This document shows positions 1 through 7,988 of a DNA stretch of 8,154 nt, one piece after another; the stretch's first letter is position 1; each line of letters opens with the position of its first letter. The DNA comes from CAYQAJ01 sp964415245 (lineage in GTDB: Bacteria > Planctomycetota > Planctomycetia > Pirellulales > Pirellulaceae), in contig CAYQAJ010000235.1 in the NCBI GenBank assembly GCA_964415245.1, forward strand, positions 1 to 8,154. Direction: 5' to 3'. The notes under the pieces were generated by a model. That model did no database searches, was not told the DNA's origin, and saw nothing but the letters and a program-made list of their open reading frames with translations. A program made the position numbers and the translations under genes.

Positions 1-911
1 GGCCCGGTATGCCCGACCAGCGCGCGAAGAATCTGCCCGTTGGCCACGTCGGCCAAGTCGATCAAGGTGTCGGCGCTGCCGATGGCCGCCAGCCGCCCGT
101 CGGGCGACGCCGCCAAAGCAGTCACCTCGGCGTTACGCTGCGCGAGCACGCGGGGCGGCGTGACCGGCAATTGCCAGAACTTCAACGTGCCATCTTCACC
201 GGCTGAAATCAGGAGTTGGTTGTTGGGGTGGTATGCCAGCCCACCGACTGCCCCGACGTGCGCTCTCAGCACGGCCTGGGGCTTGTCGTCGTTGGGCTGC
301 CACAGGTAGATCGCTCCGGTCGCGTCGCCTGTGGCGAATTGGCCGTTGTCGGGTCGCATGGCGGCGCTGGTGATCTCGCCTTCGTGACCGGCGAGCGAGC
401 GCGCGAGTTTGCCGCCATCGAGCTGCCACAGTCGCACGATCTTGTCCTGTCCCACCGACACCGCCGCCATTCCGTCGCCAGTCACGGCCAAACGCCGCAC
501 CGCGCCGATGTGGCCTTCGAGCGTCATTTGGGGCTTCGACTGGGGAAGGTCCCACAGCTTGATTACGTTATCCTGCCCACCCGAGACGAGCACGTGTCCG
601 TCGGCACTGATCGCCAGGCTCAGCACTTGTTGCTGGTGCTCTTTCATCTCGCGGATCGGCTGGCCGGTGGCCAGGTTCCAGATGATGATTCTTTGATCGG
701 CCGAGCCGGTCACGACGAGCGTCCCGTCCGGCGAGAACAACGCCGCGTTCACGGCCGAAGTGTGCCCCGACAGCTCACGCTCGATGTTGGCACCCTGTTG
801 GGCAGCCGCCGGGGACGACGGCAAAACCGCGACAAGAACGGCCACCGCCGACAGCGAAAAGACGAATTCTCGGGCCGAGCACGACCGCCGGAGAGAATGA
901 GGGCCTGCCAT
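1..911 (-). CDS. Secreted WD40-repeat protein, C-terminus beyond the window (partial)
   Basis: The reading frame is open from ATG at 911 to the left edge (303 codons seen, no stop). Residues 1-38 form a signal peptide: Arg8-Arg9 and Arg14, a hydrophobic stretch at about 17-31, then AAA before QQ as a likely cleavage site. From residue 49 there are six WD40-type blades, each opening with GH/EH/AH and closing with a Trp-containing strand: GH49-50 to IW77-78, EH91-92 to LW119-120, GH133-134 to LW161-162, GH175-176 to LW203-204, AH217-218 to FW245-246, then a degenerate blade ending near 290. A seventh begins at GH300-301, so the propeller should finish just outside the window. Exported WD40 proteins are common in planctomycetes and usually act as protein-interaction scaffolds; the partner is unknown here. 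I prefer the start at 911 over an in-frame ATG at 953 because GAGG lies 7 nt upstream and the signal peptide then starts at the N-terminus. Fusion to another domain beyond the edge is possible. Confidence 0.9.
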   Translation of the reverse strand, partial: MAGPHSLRRSCSAREFVFSLSAVAVLVAVLPSSPAAAQQGANIERELSGHTSAVNAALFSPDGTLVVTGSADQRIIIWNLATGQPIREMKEHQQQVLSLAISADGHVLVSGGQDNVIKLWDLPQSKPQMTLEGHIGAVRRLAVTGDGMAAVSVGQDKIVRLWQLDGGKLARSLAGHEGEITSAAMRPDNGQFATGDATGAIYLWQPNDDKPQAVLRAHVGAVGGLAYHPNNQLLISAGEDGTLKFWQLPVTPPRVLAQRNAEVTALAASPDGRLAAIGSADTLIDLADVANGQILRALVGHTG

Positions 912-918
912 GGCGTAA

Positions 919-922
919 CCTC
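919..922 (-). promoter_or_regulatory. Shine-Dalgarno site of the WD40 gene
   Basis: GAGG on the minus strand lies 7 nt before the ATG at 911. It decides between this start and the in-frame ATG at 953, which would add 14 residues ahead of the signal peptide. Confidence 0.5.
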
Positions 923-1006
923 GCGTGAGCGCTAGAGGGCGGGACCCGCTCATCCACCGCGCACCCCATCAGCCACGCGGCCCGAGCGGTTTCTTGGGTG
1001 CCCGTG

Positions 1007-1088
1007 GAAAAGGGGGACTGTCCCCGTACGACCAAGCAGTTTTCGCCTGGAAAACCGTGTGATCGAAGCGGAACTGCCCCCCCTTTTC
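1007..1088. repeat. REP/MITE-like palindromic element
   Basis: GAAAAGGGGG at 1007-1016 is matched exactly in inverted orientation by CCCCCTTTTC at 1079-1088, and weaker complementarity (GACTGTCC against GGAACTGC) extends inward. Inside are two further hairpins: GGGGA-CTG-TCCCC at 1013-1025, and GTTTTC-GCCTG-GAAAAC at 1039-1055 with a perfect 6-bp stem. Together they make an 82-bp non-coding element with inverted ends, the architecture of REP-type elements or miniature inverted-repeat elements. No transposase is present in the window. I cannot see a target-site duplication, so insertion is inferred from structure only. Confidence 0.5.
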
Positions 1089-1152
1089 AACGGGCCGGTA
1101 AGGTGCAGCACCCATAGGATAGCCACACGGGCAGCCATTGCAACTTTTTCGT

Positions 1153-1189
1153 GATTGGGAGACCAATCTCCGGCAATCGGGGGGTTGCC
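1153..1189. other. Two adjacent small hairpins, first with a GNRA-type loop
   Basis: GATTGG-GAGA-CCAATC (1153-1168) is a perfect 6-bp stem capped by GAGA, which fits the GNRA loop consensus on the plus strand. Three bases later GGCAA-(8 nt)-TTGCC (1172-1189) forms a 5-bp stem. Neither is followed by a T-tract on either strand, so they do not look like intrinsic terminators. Their role is unknown, and short stems like these can arise by chance. Confidence 0.3.
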
Positions 1190-1459
1190 AGGCGTCGAAG
1201 TAGCCGCATGTCTTCGCGACGCAACGCAGCGGTGTTGCAAGTCGTCAACGCGCCCGCTGACTCGGCCTCGCACCCACGACCGATTCTGCACGTTGTGCGT
1301 TCCAAGCCGCTCGGCACCTCGGAATCAGCCTTTCACCGCGGAGGGGTAGCGCCGCGATGCACGTCGCAAGATACACTTGATGGTCCCCTCCCATCGGCTG
1401 GTGTCGTTTCGGCAAGCGGTATCCTCGCTTTGCCCCCTTTCCCACAGCGAGTCTGCAAC

Positions 1460-1870
1460 ATGAATCGGGCAACGATCTGCGCCGCGACGGGCGCGTTTTA
1501 TATCCTGCTGGCCGGGGCATGCTTGCCCGCCAGCGCACAAGAGCAAGTCGACCGTTTGGATATCCGCCGGCTGGCGCCGCGCCAGCGAATGGAGATTCAA
1601 TCGGAGCGCCGCGTGTACCGGCTCGTGCTGGTCGATCCCGCGACCGGCGAGACCGAGGCGCGCGTCTCGCGCGACGGCGAGAACTTCAGCGCGCCGGCCC
1701 GCGTGTTCCTCGTCGGCGGCACGACCGGCCGCCAGCCCGAGATGCTCGTACGCATGGGAAGGGTCGAAGTCGGCCAGAGCATGGAGCTGGGCCTGGGTTC
1801 GCTCGACGCGCGCGATCGCGCCCTCAGCGAACCGATCAAGGAAATCCGGCTTATCGCGAATGAGCCGTGA
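1460..1870 (+). CDS. Small secreted protein of unknown function (136 aa)
   Basis: I do not recognise the family. The frame is open upstream, but the ATG at 1460 puts a typical signal peptide at the N-terminus: Arg3, a hydrophobic core around residues 8-22, and PASA before QEQ as a likely signal peptidase I site near residue 26. The mature part is about 110 residues, highly charged, with no Cys and no further membrane segment. Alternating hydrophobic stretches such as VYRLVLVDP and PARVFLVGG suggest a small beta-rich fold. Export across the inner membrane is the only supported inference about function. No strong Shine-Dalgarno precedes the start; GCGAG about 10 nt upstream is weak. The gene stands alone and converges on the DUF1501 gene. 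Confidence 0.72.
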   Translation: MNRATICAATGAFYILLAGACLPASAQEQVDRLDIRRLAPRQRMEIQSERRVYRLVLVDPATGETEARVSRDGENFSAPARVFLVGGTTGRQPEMLVRMGRVEVGQSMELGLGSLDARDRALSEPIKEIRLIANEP

Positions 1871-1901
1871 GTTGCTGTGCCTGTGAAGTAGCGGCGTGCG
1901 C

Positions 1902-1933
1902 TCTCCGCGTCGCCGTGTCCCCGAGTCTCCGCG
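1902..1933. repeat. Degenerate 8-bp tandem repeat, four units
   Basis: Four consecutive octamers follow the pattern TCnCCGnG: TCTCCGCG (1902-1909), TCGCCGTG (1910-1917), TCCCCGAG (1918-1925) and TCTCCGCG (1926-1933), the first and last being identical. The tract lies between the ends of two convergent genes. It is non-coding in the annotation used here. Confidence 0.6.
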
Positions 1934-1951
1934 TCAGAGCCGCATCTATAC

Positions 1952-1984
1952 TCCGGCGCGCTCCGGACAGCGCTCACGAGCGCT
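1952..1984. terminator. GC-rich hairpin pair between convergent genes, possible terminator
   Basis: TCCGG-CGCGCT-CCGGA (1952-1967) and AGCGCT-CACG-AGCGCT (1969-1984) are back-to-back stems at the shared 3' end of the 1460-1870 and 1983-3383 genes; the second overlaps the DUF1501 stop codon. No T-run follows on either strand, so a classical intrinsic terminator is not supported. Position is the main argument. Confidence 0.3.
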
Positions 1985-3383
1985 AGCTGACGATCGCGTC
2001 AATCACTTCCCCCTTCGGCACCAGCATGTGCGGCCGACGCAGCGCATCGTACAGCCGGCGGCGATGGTCGATGCCCAACAAGTGGTACATCGTGGCGATC
2101 ACGTCGCCGGGCGTCGTCGGCCGATCGGCCGGAAAGGCGCCCGTGCGATCGCTGGCCCCGTAAATGGTGCCGCCGCGGATTCCGCCACCGGCCAGCATTA
2201 CGGTGTAGCAGTAGTTCCAGTGGTCGCGGCCGCCGTCGTTGTTGTTGATCTTGGGCGTGCGGCCGAAATCGCCCAGCACCGCCACCAGCGTGCGGTCAAT
2301 CATTCCGCGCTCCGCCAGGTCGATCAGCAGCGCGCCGCAGGCCGAGTCGAACTGCGGCAGCAACGGATCTTTCAACTTCTTGAAGTTGCCGCCGTGCGTA
2401 TCCCAGGTCGCGTTGGCGTCGGGCGCCCAGGAAATGGTAACCACGCGCGTGCCCACTTCGATCAGCCGCCGCGCCAACAGCACGCTCTGGCCGTAAATGT
2501 TGCGGCCGTAGGCGTCGCGGGTGGCGTCGGGCTCGCGATCCAGGCGAAACGCCTCTTGCGTCTTGCGGGCCGTGAGCACATCCAAAGCGCGCCGCTGGAA
2601 GCGATTCATGGCCGCGAGTGACGGGCTCGCCGAACCGTTGGCCATCCGCGCCCCGAGTTGCGACAAGAGCTGGCCGCGGGCGGCCAGCCGCTCGGCCGAT
2701 ACGTCGCTTTGCAACGTCAGCTCGGGTACCGAAAAGTCGGCAGCGTTCGGGTCCTTGAGCACCCATAGCGGGTCGTAGCCGCGGCCGAGAAAACCGCCGA
2801 AGAAGCCAGGCTGCGGCGGTCCGCCTGCTCCTTCCTTGGTTTGATACGGCAGCACCGCGTGCGAAACGACTTCCGGCGGCGTGGGACGCACCAGCGACGC
2901 CACCGCCCCGGGCGACGGATAGTCTTCGGCCGAATTGCCGACGTTGACGTTCGCGTCGCCCCGGTCGTGCCCCGTCATCGACGTATACACGGCCAGCGCA
3001 TGCGCGTTGTTCACGCTGTGGTGCATCGACCGCACCAGGCAGGCGTGCTGCATCTGTTTGGCCAGACGCGGCAAATGCTCGCATACCTGGATGCCGCTTA
3101 CCGACGTATCGATCGGCTTGAACTCGCCGCGAATCTCAGCGGGGCCATCGGGCTTCATGTCCCACATGTCGAGGTGGCTCGGCCCGCCGTTCAAGAAGAT
3201 GATGATGCAGGCGTCGGCCCGCGGCTCGATTGTCCTCGCCTCGCCCGATTCCCCAGCTTCGAGCAGCCGCGCAAGCGAAAGGCCCATCAGCCCGGCCCCG
3301 CCGATGCGCAGGATTTCGCGACGCGAGAACAGCCCCGAGGGAGCGGACAAGCCAGATCGAAAAGTGGCGGAAGGTCGATTCAT
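1983..3383 (-). CDS. DUF1501 domain-containing protein, Tat-type export signal
   Basis: The 466-residue product has the length and layout of planctomycete DUF1501 proteins, which belong near the sulfatase/alkaline-phosphatase-like fold and whose reaction is not established. The N-terminus carries a twin-arginine signal: SRREIL at 20-25 followed by a Gly/Leu-rich hydrophobic segment to about 43. Family motifs follow in order: FLNGGPSHLDMWD (63-75), the MHHSVNNAHA region (120-129), TWDTHGGNF (326-334), GDFGRTPKIN (371-380) and GGRDHW (384-389), then an IYGASD segment (408-412) and a conserved C-terminal helix ending in LLGID. The His/Asp residues in these motifs resemble metal ligands of the wider superfamily; catalysis is inference. 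In planctomycetes such genes often sit beside a DUF1549/DUF1553 partner, but none is present here. No clear Shine-Dalgarno precedes the ATG at 3383. Long plus-strand frames opposite this gene are shadows. Confidence 0.95.
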   Translation of the reverse strand: MNRPSATFRSGLSAPSGLFSRREILRIGGAGLMGLSLARLLEAGESGEARTIEPRADACIIIFLNGGPSHLDMWDMKPDGPAEIRGEFKPIDTSVSGIQVCEHLPRLAKQMQHACLVRSMHHSVNNAHALAVYTSMTGHDRGDANVNVGNSAEDYPSPGAVASLVRPTPPEVVSHAVLPYQTKEGAGGPPQPGFFGGFLGRGYDPLWVLKDPNAADFSVPELTLQSDVSAERLAARGQLLSQLGARMANGSASPSLAAMNRFQRRALDVLTARKTQEAFRLDREPDATRDAYGRNIYGQSVLLARRLIEVGTRVVTISWAPDANATWDTHGGNFKKLKDPLLPQFDSACGALLIDLAERGMIDRTLVAVLGDFGRTPKINNNDGGRDHWNYCYTVMLAGGGIRGGTIYGASDRTGAFPADRPTTPGDVIATMYHLLGIDHRRRLYDALRRPHMLVPKGEVIDAIVS

Positions 3384-3625
3384 ACCGGTGGGCGATTGAT
3401 GCGGGCGGGAGGGAGCGGAGCTCGCAAGGATGCGTGCGCTTCTCGCCCTGTCGGGGACCGAAAGCTACGTGCCCAATCTACTCCCGCCGATACTTGGCAC
3501 GCAAGCTCTCTGCCTCGAAGCGAAGTGCCTCGAAAGCGCGTACGACGGCGGTTTACTCGAATCGCTCGGGGATGGTCGAACTCCTAAGTGAGCAGAGGCG
3601 TAGTGTCGCAACGTCGGCCTCGGAC

Positions 3626-3682
3626 GTGTGGCAACTTGACGTACATTGCCGATATCGTACAATGTACAGCAGGTTGCCACAC
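3626..3682. promoter_or_regulatory. Nested 57-bp palindromic operator of the toxin-antitoxin operon
   Basis: Two perfect inverted repeats share one dyad centre at base 3654. The outer pair is GTGTGGCAAC (3626-3635) with GTTGCCACAC (3673-3682); the inner pair is GTACATTG (3641-3648) with CAATGTAC (3660-3667), separated by 11 bp. The 5-bp segments between them (TTGAC and AGCAG) are not complementary. The palindrome covers both promoter hexamers. Ribbon-helix-helix antitoxins bind such operators and repress their own operon, usually more tightly with toxin bound, so autorepression by the downstream gene product is the natural inference. Confidence 0.7.
3636..3663 (+). promoter_or_regulatory. Sigma70-type promoter of the toxin-antitoxin operon
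   Basis: TTGACG (3636-3641) and TACAAT (3658-3663) are separated by 16 bp, each matching its consensus at five of six positions. Transcription would start near 3670, giving a leader of about 45 nt before the antitoxin ATG at 3716. The hexamers sit inside the palindromic operator. Confidence 0.7.
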
Positions 3683-3701
3683 AATTCGACCACCCATTCG
3701 C

Positions 3702-3707
3702 GGGAGG
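3702..3707 (+). promoter_or_regulatory. Shine-Dalgarno site of the antitoxin gene
   Basis: GGGAGG lies 8 nt before the ATG at 3716. It fixes this start for a frame that is open much further upstream. Confidence 0.7.
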
Positions 3708-3715
3708 CCTTCCCG

Positions 3716-3997
3716 ATGCCGTCCTCGACCAAAAGCGATGCCCGGCTGAACTTTCGGCTTGCGGCGGACATGAAGGACACCATTGAGGAAGCCGCCGCGC
3801 TGACTGGCCAGACGGTCAGCGACTTCGCTATTTCCGTACTCGTGGGTAGTGCTCGCCGAGTGATCCAAGAGCATGACAAAACGGTCCTCACGAACCGGGA
3901 CCGCGACACATTCCTGGCGCTGTTGGATCAAACGGATGCCCGACCCAACACGGCCCTCGTCGCTGCCGCCCGCCGCTATAAGAAGCGTTTGGGCTGA
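3716..3997 (+). CDS. DUF1778 (TacA-like) ribbon-helix-helix antitoxin
   Basis: The 93-residue product matches the size and layout of DUF1778 antitoxins. Residues 8-15 (DARLNFRL) form the DNA-binding beta strand, followed by helix 1 (about 17-30) and helix 2 (TVSDFAISVLVGSA, 33-46), the usual ribbon-helix-helix dimer. The C-terminal part (about 52-93), starting at the HDKTVLT segment and ending in a basic AARRYKKRLG tail, corresponds to the toxin-wrapping region that blocks the acetyltransferase active site in known pairs. The start at 3716 is chosen by its Shine-Dalgarno and by the promoter about 45 nt further upstream; an upstream-extended frame would run through the operator. The stop is 6 nt from the toxin start, so the two are co-transcribed. 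It probably represses its own promoter by binding the nested palindrome. Confidence 0.92.
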   Translation: MPSSTKSDARLNFRLAADMKDTIEEAAALTGQTVSDFAISVLVGSARRVIQEHDKTVLTNRDRDTFLALLDQTDARPNTALVAAARRYKKRLG

Positions 3998-4003
3998 TGT
4001 CCG

Positions 4004-4516
4004 ATGGCAGAGTGGGAGATTCAGCGCCTCGATCGAACTCACGACCGCACGCAATTCGACAGCGGTGTTTCAGCTCTGAACGATTGGCTGCAGAAACTCG
4101 CCAGCCAGCATGAGCGGCGCGATCTCGCCCGTACCTACGTCGCCGTTCTACCCGGCGAGATGCGATTCCTTGGCTACTACGCCATCGCAAATCATCGTGT
4201 TAGCTACGATGCCCTTCCCAAGGACCAAGCCAAGGGATTGCCGCGCATCGGCGTGCCTGTCGTCCTGTTGGGACGATTGGCCGTCGATCGCTCTGCGCAA
4301 GGACAGGGGCTCGGAGAATTCCTGCTGATCGATGCCTTACGCCGGGTCAGCCATGTCGCCCAGCAGGTCGGGGTGCGCGCCATCGAAGTTGACGCGATCG
4401 ACGACTCAGCCAAAGCCTTCTATCTCAAGTACGGATTTGTTCCGCTCCGCGACGACGAGCGGCACCTTTTTCTGCCGATGCACGTCATCCGCAAGTTGAA
4501 GCTACCGCCGTTTTAG
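4004..4516 (+). CDS. GNAT-family acetyltransferase toxin (TacT/AtaT-like)
   Basis: This 170-residue protein has the features of the GNAT toxins paired with DUF1778 antitoxins, which acetylate the amino group of aminoacyl-tRNA and halt translation. The N-terminal FDSGVSALNDWL (18-29) resembles the family's FdcG-x-LD-WL opening. Beta strand 4 (VVLLGRLAVD, 86-95) leads into the acetyl-CoA pyrophosphate loop QGQGLG (99-104, Q/RxxGxG/A). The C-terminal SAKAFYLKYGF (135-145) contains Tyr140, at the place of the catalytic tyrosine reported for Salmonella TacT. All key positions look intact, so it is probably active. It starts 6 nt after the antitoxin stop without a clear Shine-Dalgarno, suggesting translational coupling and a lower expression level than the antitoxin. 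The specific tRNA target cannot be read from the sequence. A 5-bp hairpin (4504-4520) spans the stop codon but lacks a T-tract. Confidence 0.92.
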   Translation: MAEWEIQRLDRTHDRTQFDSGVSALNDWLQKLASQHERRDLARTYVAVLPGEMRFLGYYAIANHRVSYDALPKDQAKGLPRIGVPVVLLGRLAVDRSAQGQGLGEFLLIDALRRVSHVAQQVGVRAIEVDAIDDSAKAFYLKYGFVPLRDDERHLFLPMHVIRKLKLPPF

Positions 4517-4673
4517 CGGTCGATTGCGCTACCCTTTCTGGAAGCTCGGGAACTATTCGCGGTCGCGAAATGTCATTGCTATGGACGCCGCGCCGCCAAG
4601 GGCCGCGTCGAACGGAATGACTCGCGGCATCCGCCAATTGGTGCAGAGTTTTGGTCGCCGAATACTTCGTTCC

Positions 4674-4683
4674 GAGGAGGAGG
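4674..4683 (+). promoter_or_regulatory. Shine-Dalgarno site of the 4689-5330 gene
   Basis: A purine-rich GAGGAGGAGG ends 5 nt before the ATG at 4689. It selects this start over the upstream ATG at 4524, which would put 55 residues in front of a good signal peptide. Confidence 0.75.
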
Positions 4684-4688
4684 TACCG

Positions 4689-5330
4689 ATGCGTCTTTCC
4701 AGAGTCACCGCCATCGCTTTGTTTGCGACAATTGTCTGCGTTCTGTTGGGCCCGGCGGCAACGAACACGCGCGCTGCGGACGATGCGCGTCAGGAGGGGC
4801 TCATCGGCCTGGCCGTGATGAACGGCGAGCCCACGCCCTTTGCCTATCACTACCCGCACGGCGAAGTATTTTCGCCGGAGTTGATCCGCTCGAAGTTTCA
4901 CGACGGCGAGAAAGACTTGCCGTCGGTGCAGATCGACCTGGTCGGCTACGTCGACGCGCCCGCCGATGCGCAGGTCGACATCTATCACGCCGCGGGTGGC
5001 GTGAACGGCGATCACGGCACGCTCTACCTCGACGGCCGCCGCATCGGCCAGGTCGGCGACGACACGGTGAAGGTCGTCATCTACACGCTCACGTTGCCCA
5101 AGGGGACACACGAAGTGCGTTGGGTGCTGACCGGCGGCTTGTTCCAGCCAAACATTCTCGAATTCCAGGACGCCGATACGGGCGAATCGTTGCCCGTGTT
5201 CCACACGGCCAAGCAGAGCGAAGAAACCGGCGCCGCGAAGGCGCGGGTGCTGATCGAGGCCGAGGGCAAGGTCGACGGATGGCCGCCGGCCGAGGGCGCA
5301 TGGACCCGCGTGGCGACCGACAAGGAGTAA
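4689..5330 (+). CDS. Secreted protein of unknown function with a beta-rich, possibly PA14-like core
   Basis: The 213-residue product starts with a clear signal peptide: MRLSR, a hydrophobic core at about 7-24, and a likely cleavage after TRA near residue 32. The mature protein has alternating beta segments. The central part, about residues 90-165, includes VDIYHAAGGVNGDHGTLYLD, then a DGRRIGQVGDD turn, YTLTLPKGTHEVRWVLTGG and ILEFQDADTGESLPVF. The pattern of a displayed-substituent strand, a ligand-size turn, and 'LPKGTHEVRW' is reminiscent of PA14 or carbohydrate-binding jelly rolls, where the phrase 'L..G.H.v.w' is common. This is a resemblance, not an identification. The family is otherwise unrecognised, and no catalytic motif is evident. 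Export is well supported and a binding role outside the cytoplasm is inference. It follows the toxin gene in the same direction, but the 172-nt gap and its own strong Shine-Dalgarno suggest a separate transcript. Confidence 0.8.
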   Translation: MRLSRVTAIALFATIVCVLLGPAATNTRAADDARQEGLIGLAVMNGEPTPFAYHYPHGEVFSPELIRSKFHDGEKDLPSVQIDLVGYVDAPADAQVDIYHAAGGVNGDHGTLYLDGRRIGQVGDDTVKVVIYTLTLPKGTHEVRWVLTGGLFQPNILEFQDADTGESLPVFHTAKQSEETGAAKARVLIEAEGKVDGWPPAEGAWTRVATDKE

Positions 5331-5391
5331 CATCGGCGCTCCGAAGTGCGGGCCACGAATACGCACACGCCGACGAATCATTACGGCGCCC

Positions 5392-7794
<2,403 letters not shown>

Positions 7795-7871
7795 ACGATC
7801 ACGGCAACGGCTAACGGTGGCAGTGCATCACGCCCGCGCTGTGCAAACTCCAGCGCGCCTACGACAAGCGA

Positions 7872-7951
7872 AATGACCAATAACCAATGTCCCAATGACC
7901 AATATCAGACCGCTGCGCCTTTTGGTCATTTGGATTTGGTGATTGGTCATT
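7872..7951. repeat. Heptamer-built inverted repeat between two minus-strand genes
   Basis: The left arm (7872-7902) consists of degenerate heptamers AATGACC, AATAACC, AATGTCC, then AATGACC after one extra C. The right arm (7922-7951) is its imperfect reverse complement. AATGACCAAT (7872-7881) pairs exactly with ATTGGTCATT (7942-7951), and AATGACCAA (7894-7902) with TTGGTCATT (7922-7930), leaving a 19-nt loop. The spacer from 7795 to 7988 holds no credible gene. The element lies downstream of one minus-strand gene and 77 bp upstream of the helicase start. Confidence 0.8.
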
Positions 7952-7988
7952 CACTCGGGGGGCGAGTAATCGTCCCGCCGACGCCGCG

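Larger units (their letters stand above)
912..1459. other. 548-bp spacer without a credible gene
   Basis: This stretch separates two divergent genes, so it should hold both of their promoters, but I see no convincing -35/-10 pair. Open frames here (for example minus 950-1291) have Arg/Ser/Pro-rich products with no recognisable domain and overlap palindromic DNA. The contents I can support are a REP/MITE-like palindrome at about 1007-1088, two adjacent small hairpins at 1153-1189, and an imperfect hairpin at 1411-1434 (GGCAAGCG against CGCTTTGCC, one bulge) about 25 nt before the ATG at 1460. Confidence 0.6.
3384..3715. other. 332-bp divergent spacer upstream of the toxin-antitoxin operon
   Basis: This holds the start regions of the DUF1501 gene (minus) and the antitoxin gene (plus). 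The right third contains a well-formed promoter within a nested palindrome (3626-3682) and a Shine-Dalgarno at 3702-3707. The left part shows only a 9-bp direct repeat, TGCCTCGAA at 3511-3519 and 3526-3534. I see no convincing promoter for the DUF1501 gene. Confidence 0.6.

Noticed and set aside
216..935. 239-residue plus-strand frame
   Set aside because: It lies entirely opposite the WD40 gene, whose frame shows clear repeat motifs and a signal peptide. The plus-strand translation has no motif.
912..953. Upstream in-frame ATG at 953 for the WD40 gene
   Set aside because: It would add 14 residues before the signal peptide, and a GAGG at the right distance supports ATG 911 instead.
1896..2621. 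Long plus-strand frames opposite the DUF1501 gene, also 2841-3587
   Set aside because: They are antisense shadows in high-GC DNA. The minus-strand frame carries all the DUF1501 motifs.
3474..3548. Minus-strand stretch of about 24 codons (AFEALRFEAESLRAKYRR...) between two stops
   Set aside because: It reads like the helical end of a protein and could be a gene remnant, but it has no start codon, is very short, and part of the pattern comes from a 9-bp direct repeat.
4504..4520. ACCGC-(7 nt)-GCGGT hairpin as terminator of the toxin gene
   Set aside because: The stem is only 5 bp, spans the stop codon, and has no following T-tract.
4638..4666. TTGGTG-17-AATACT as promoter for the 4689 gene
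   Set aside because: Only three and four of six bases match the consensus; too weak to list.
4524..4688. Upstream start (4524) for the secreted protein at 4689
   Set aside because: It buries the signal peptide 55 residues in and ignores the GAGGAGGAGG just before ATG 4689.
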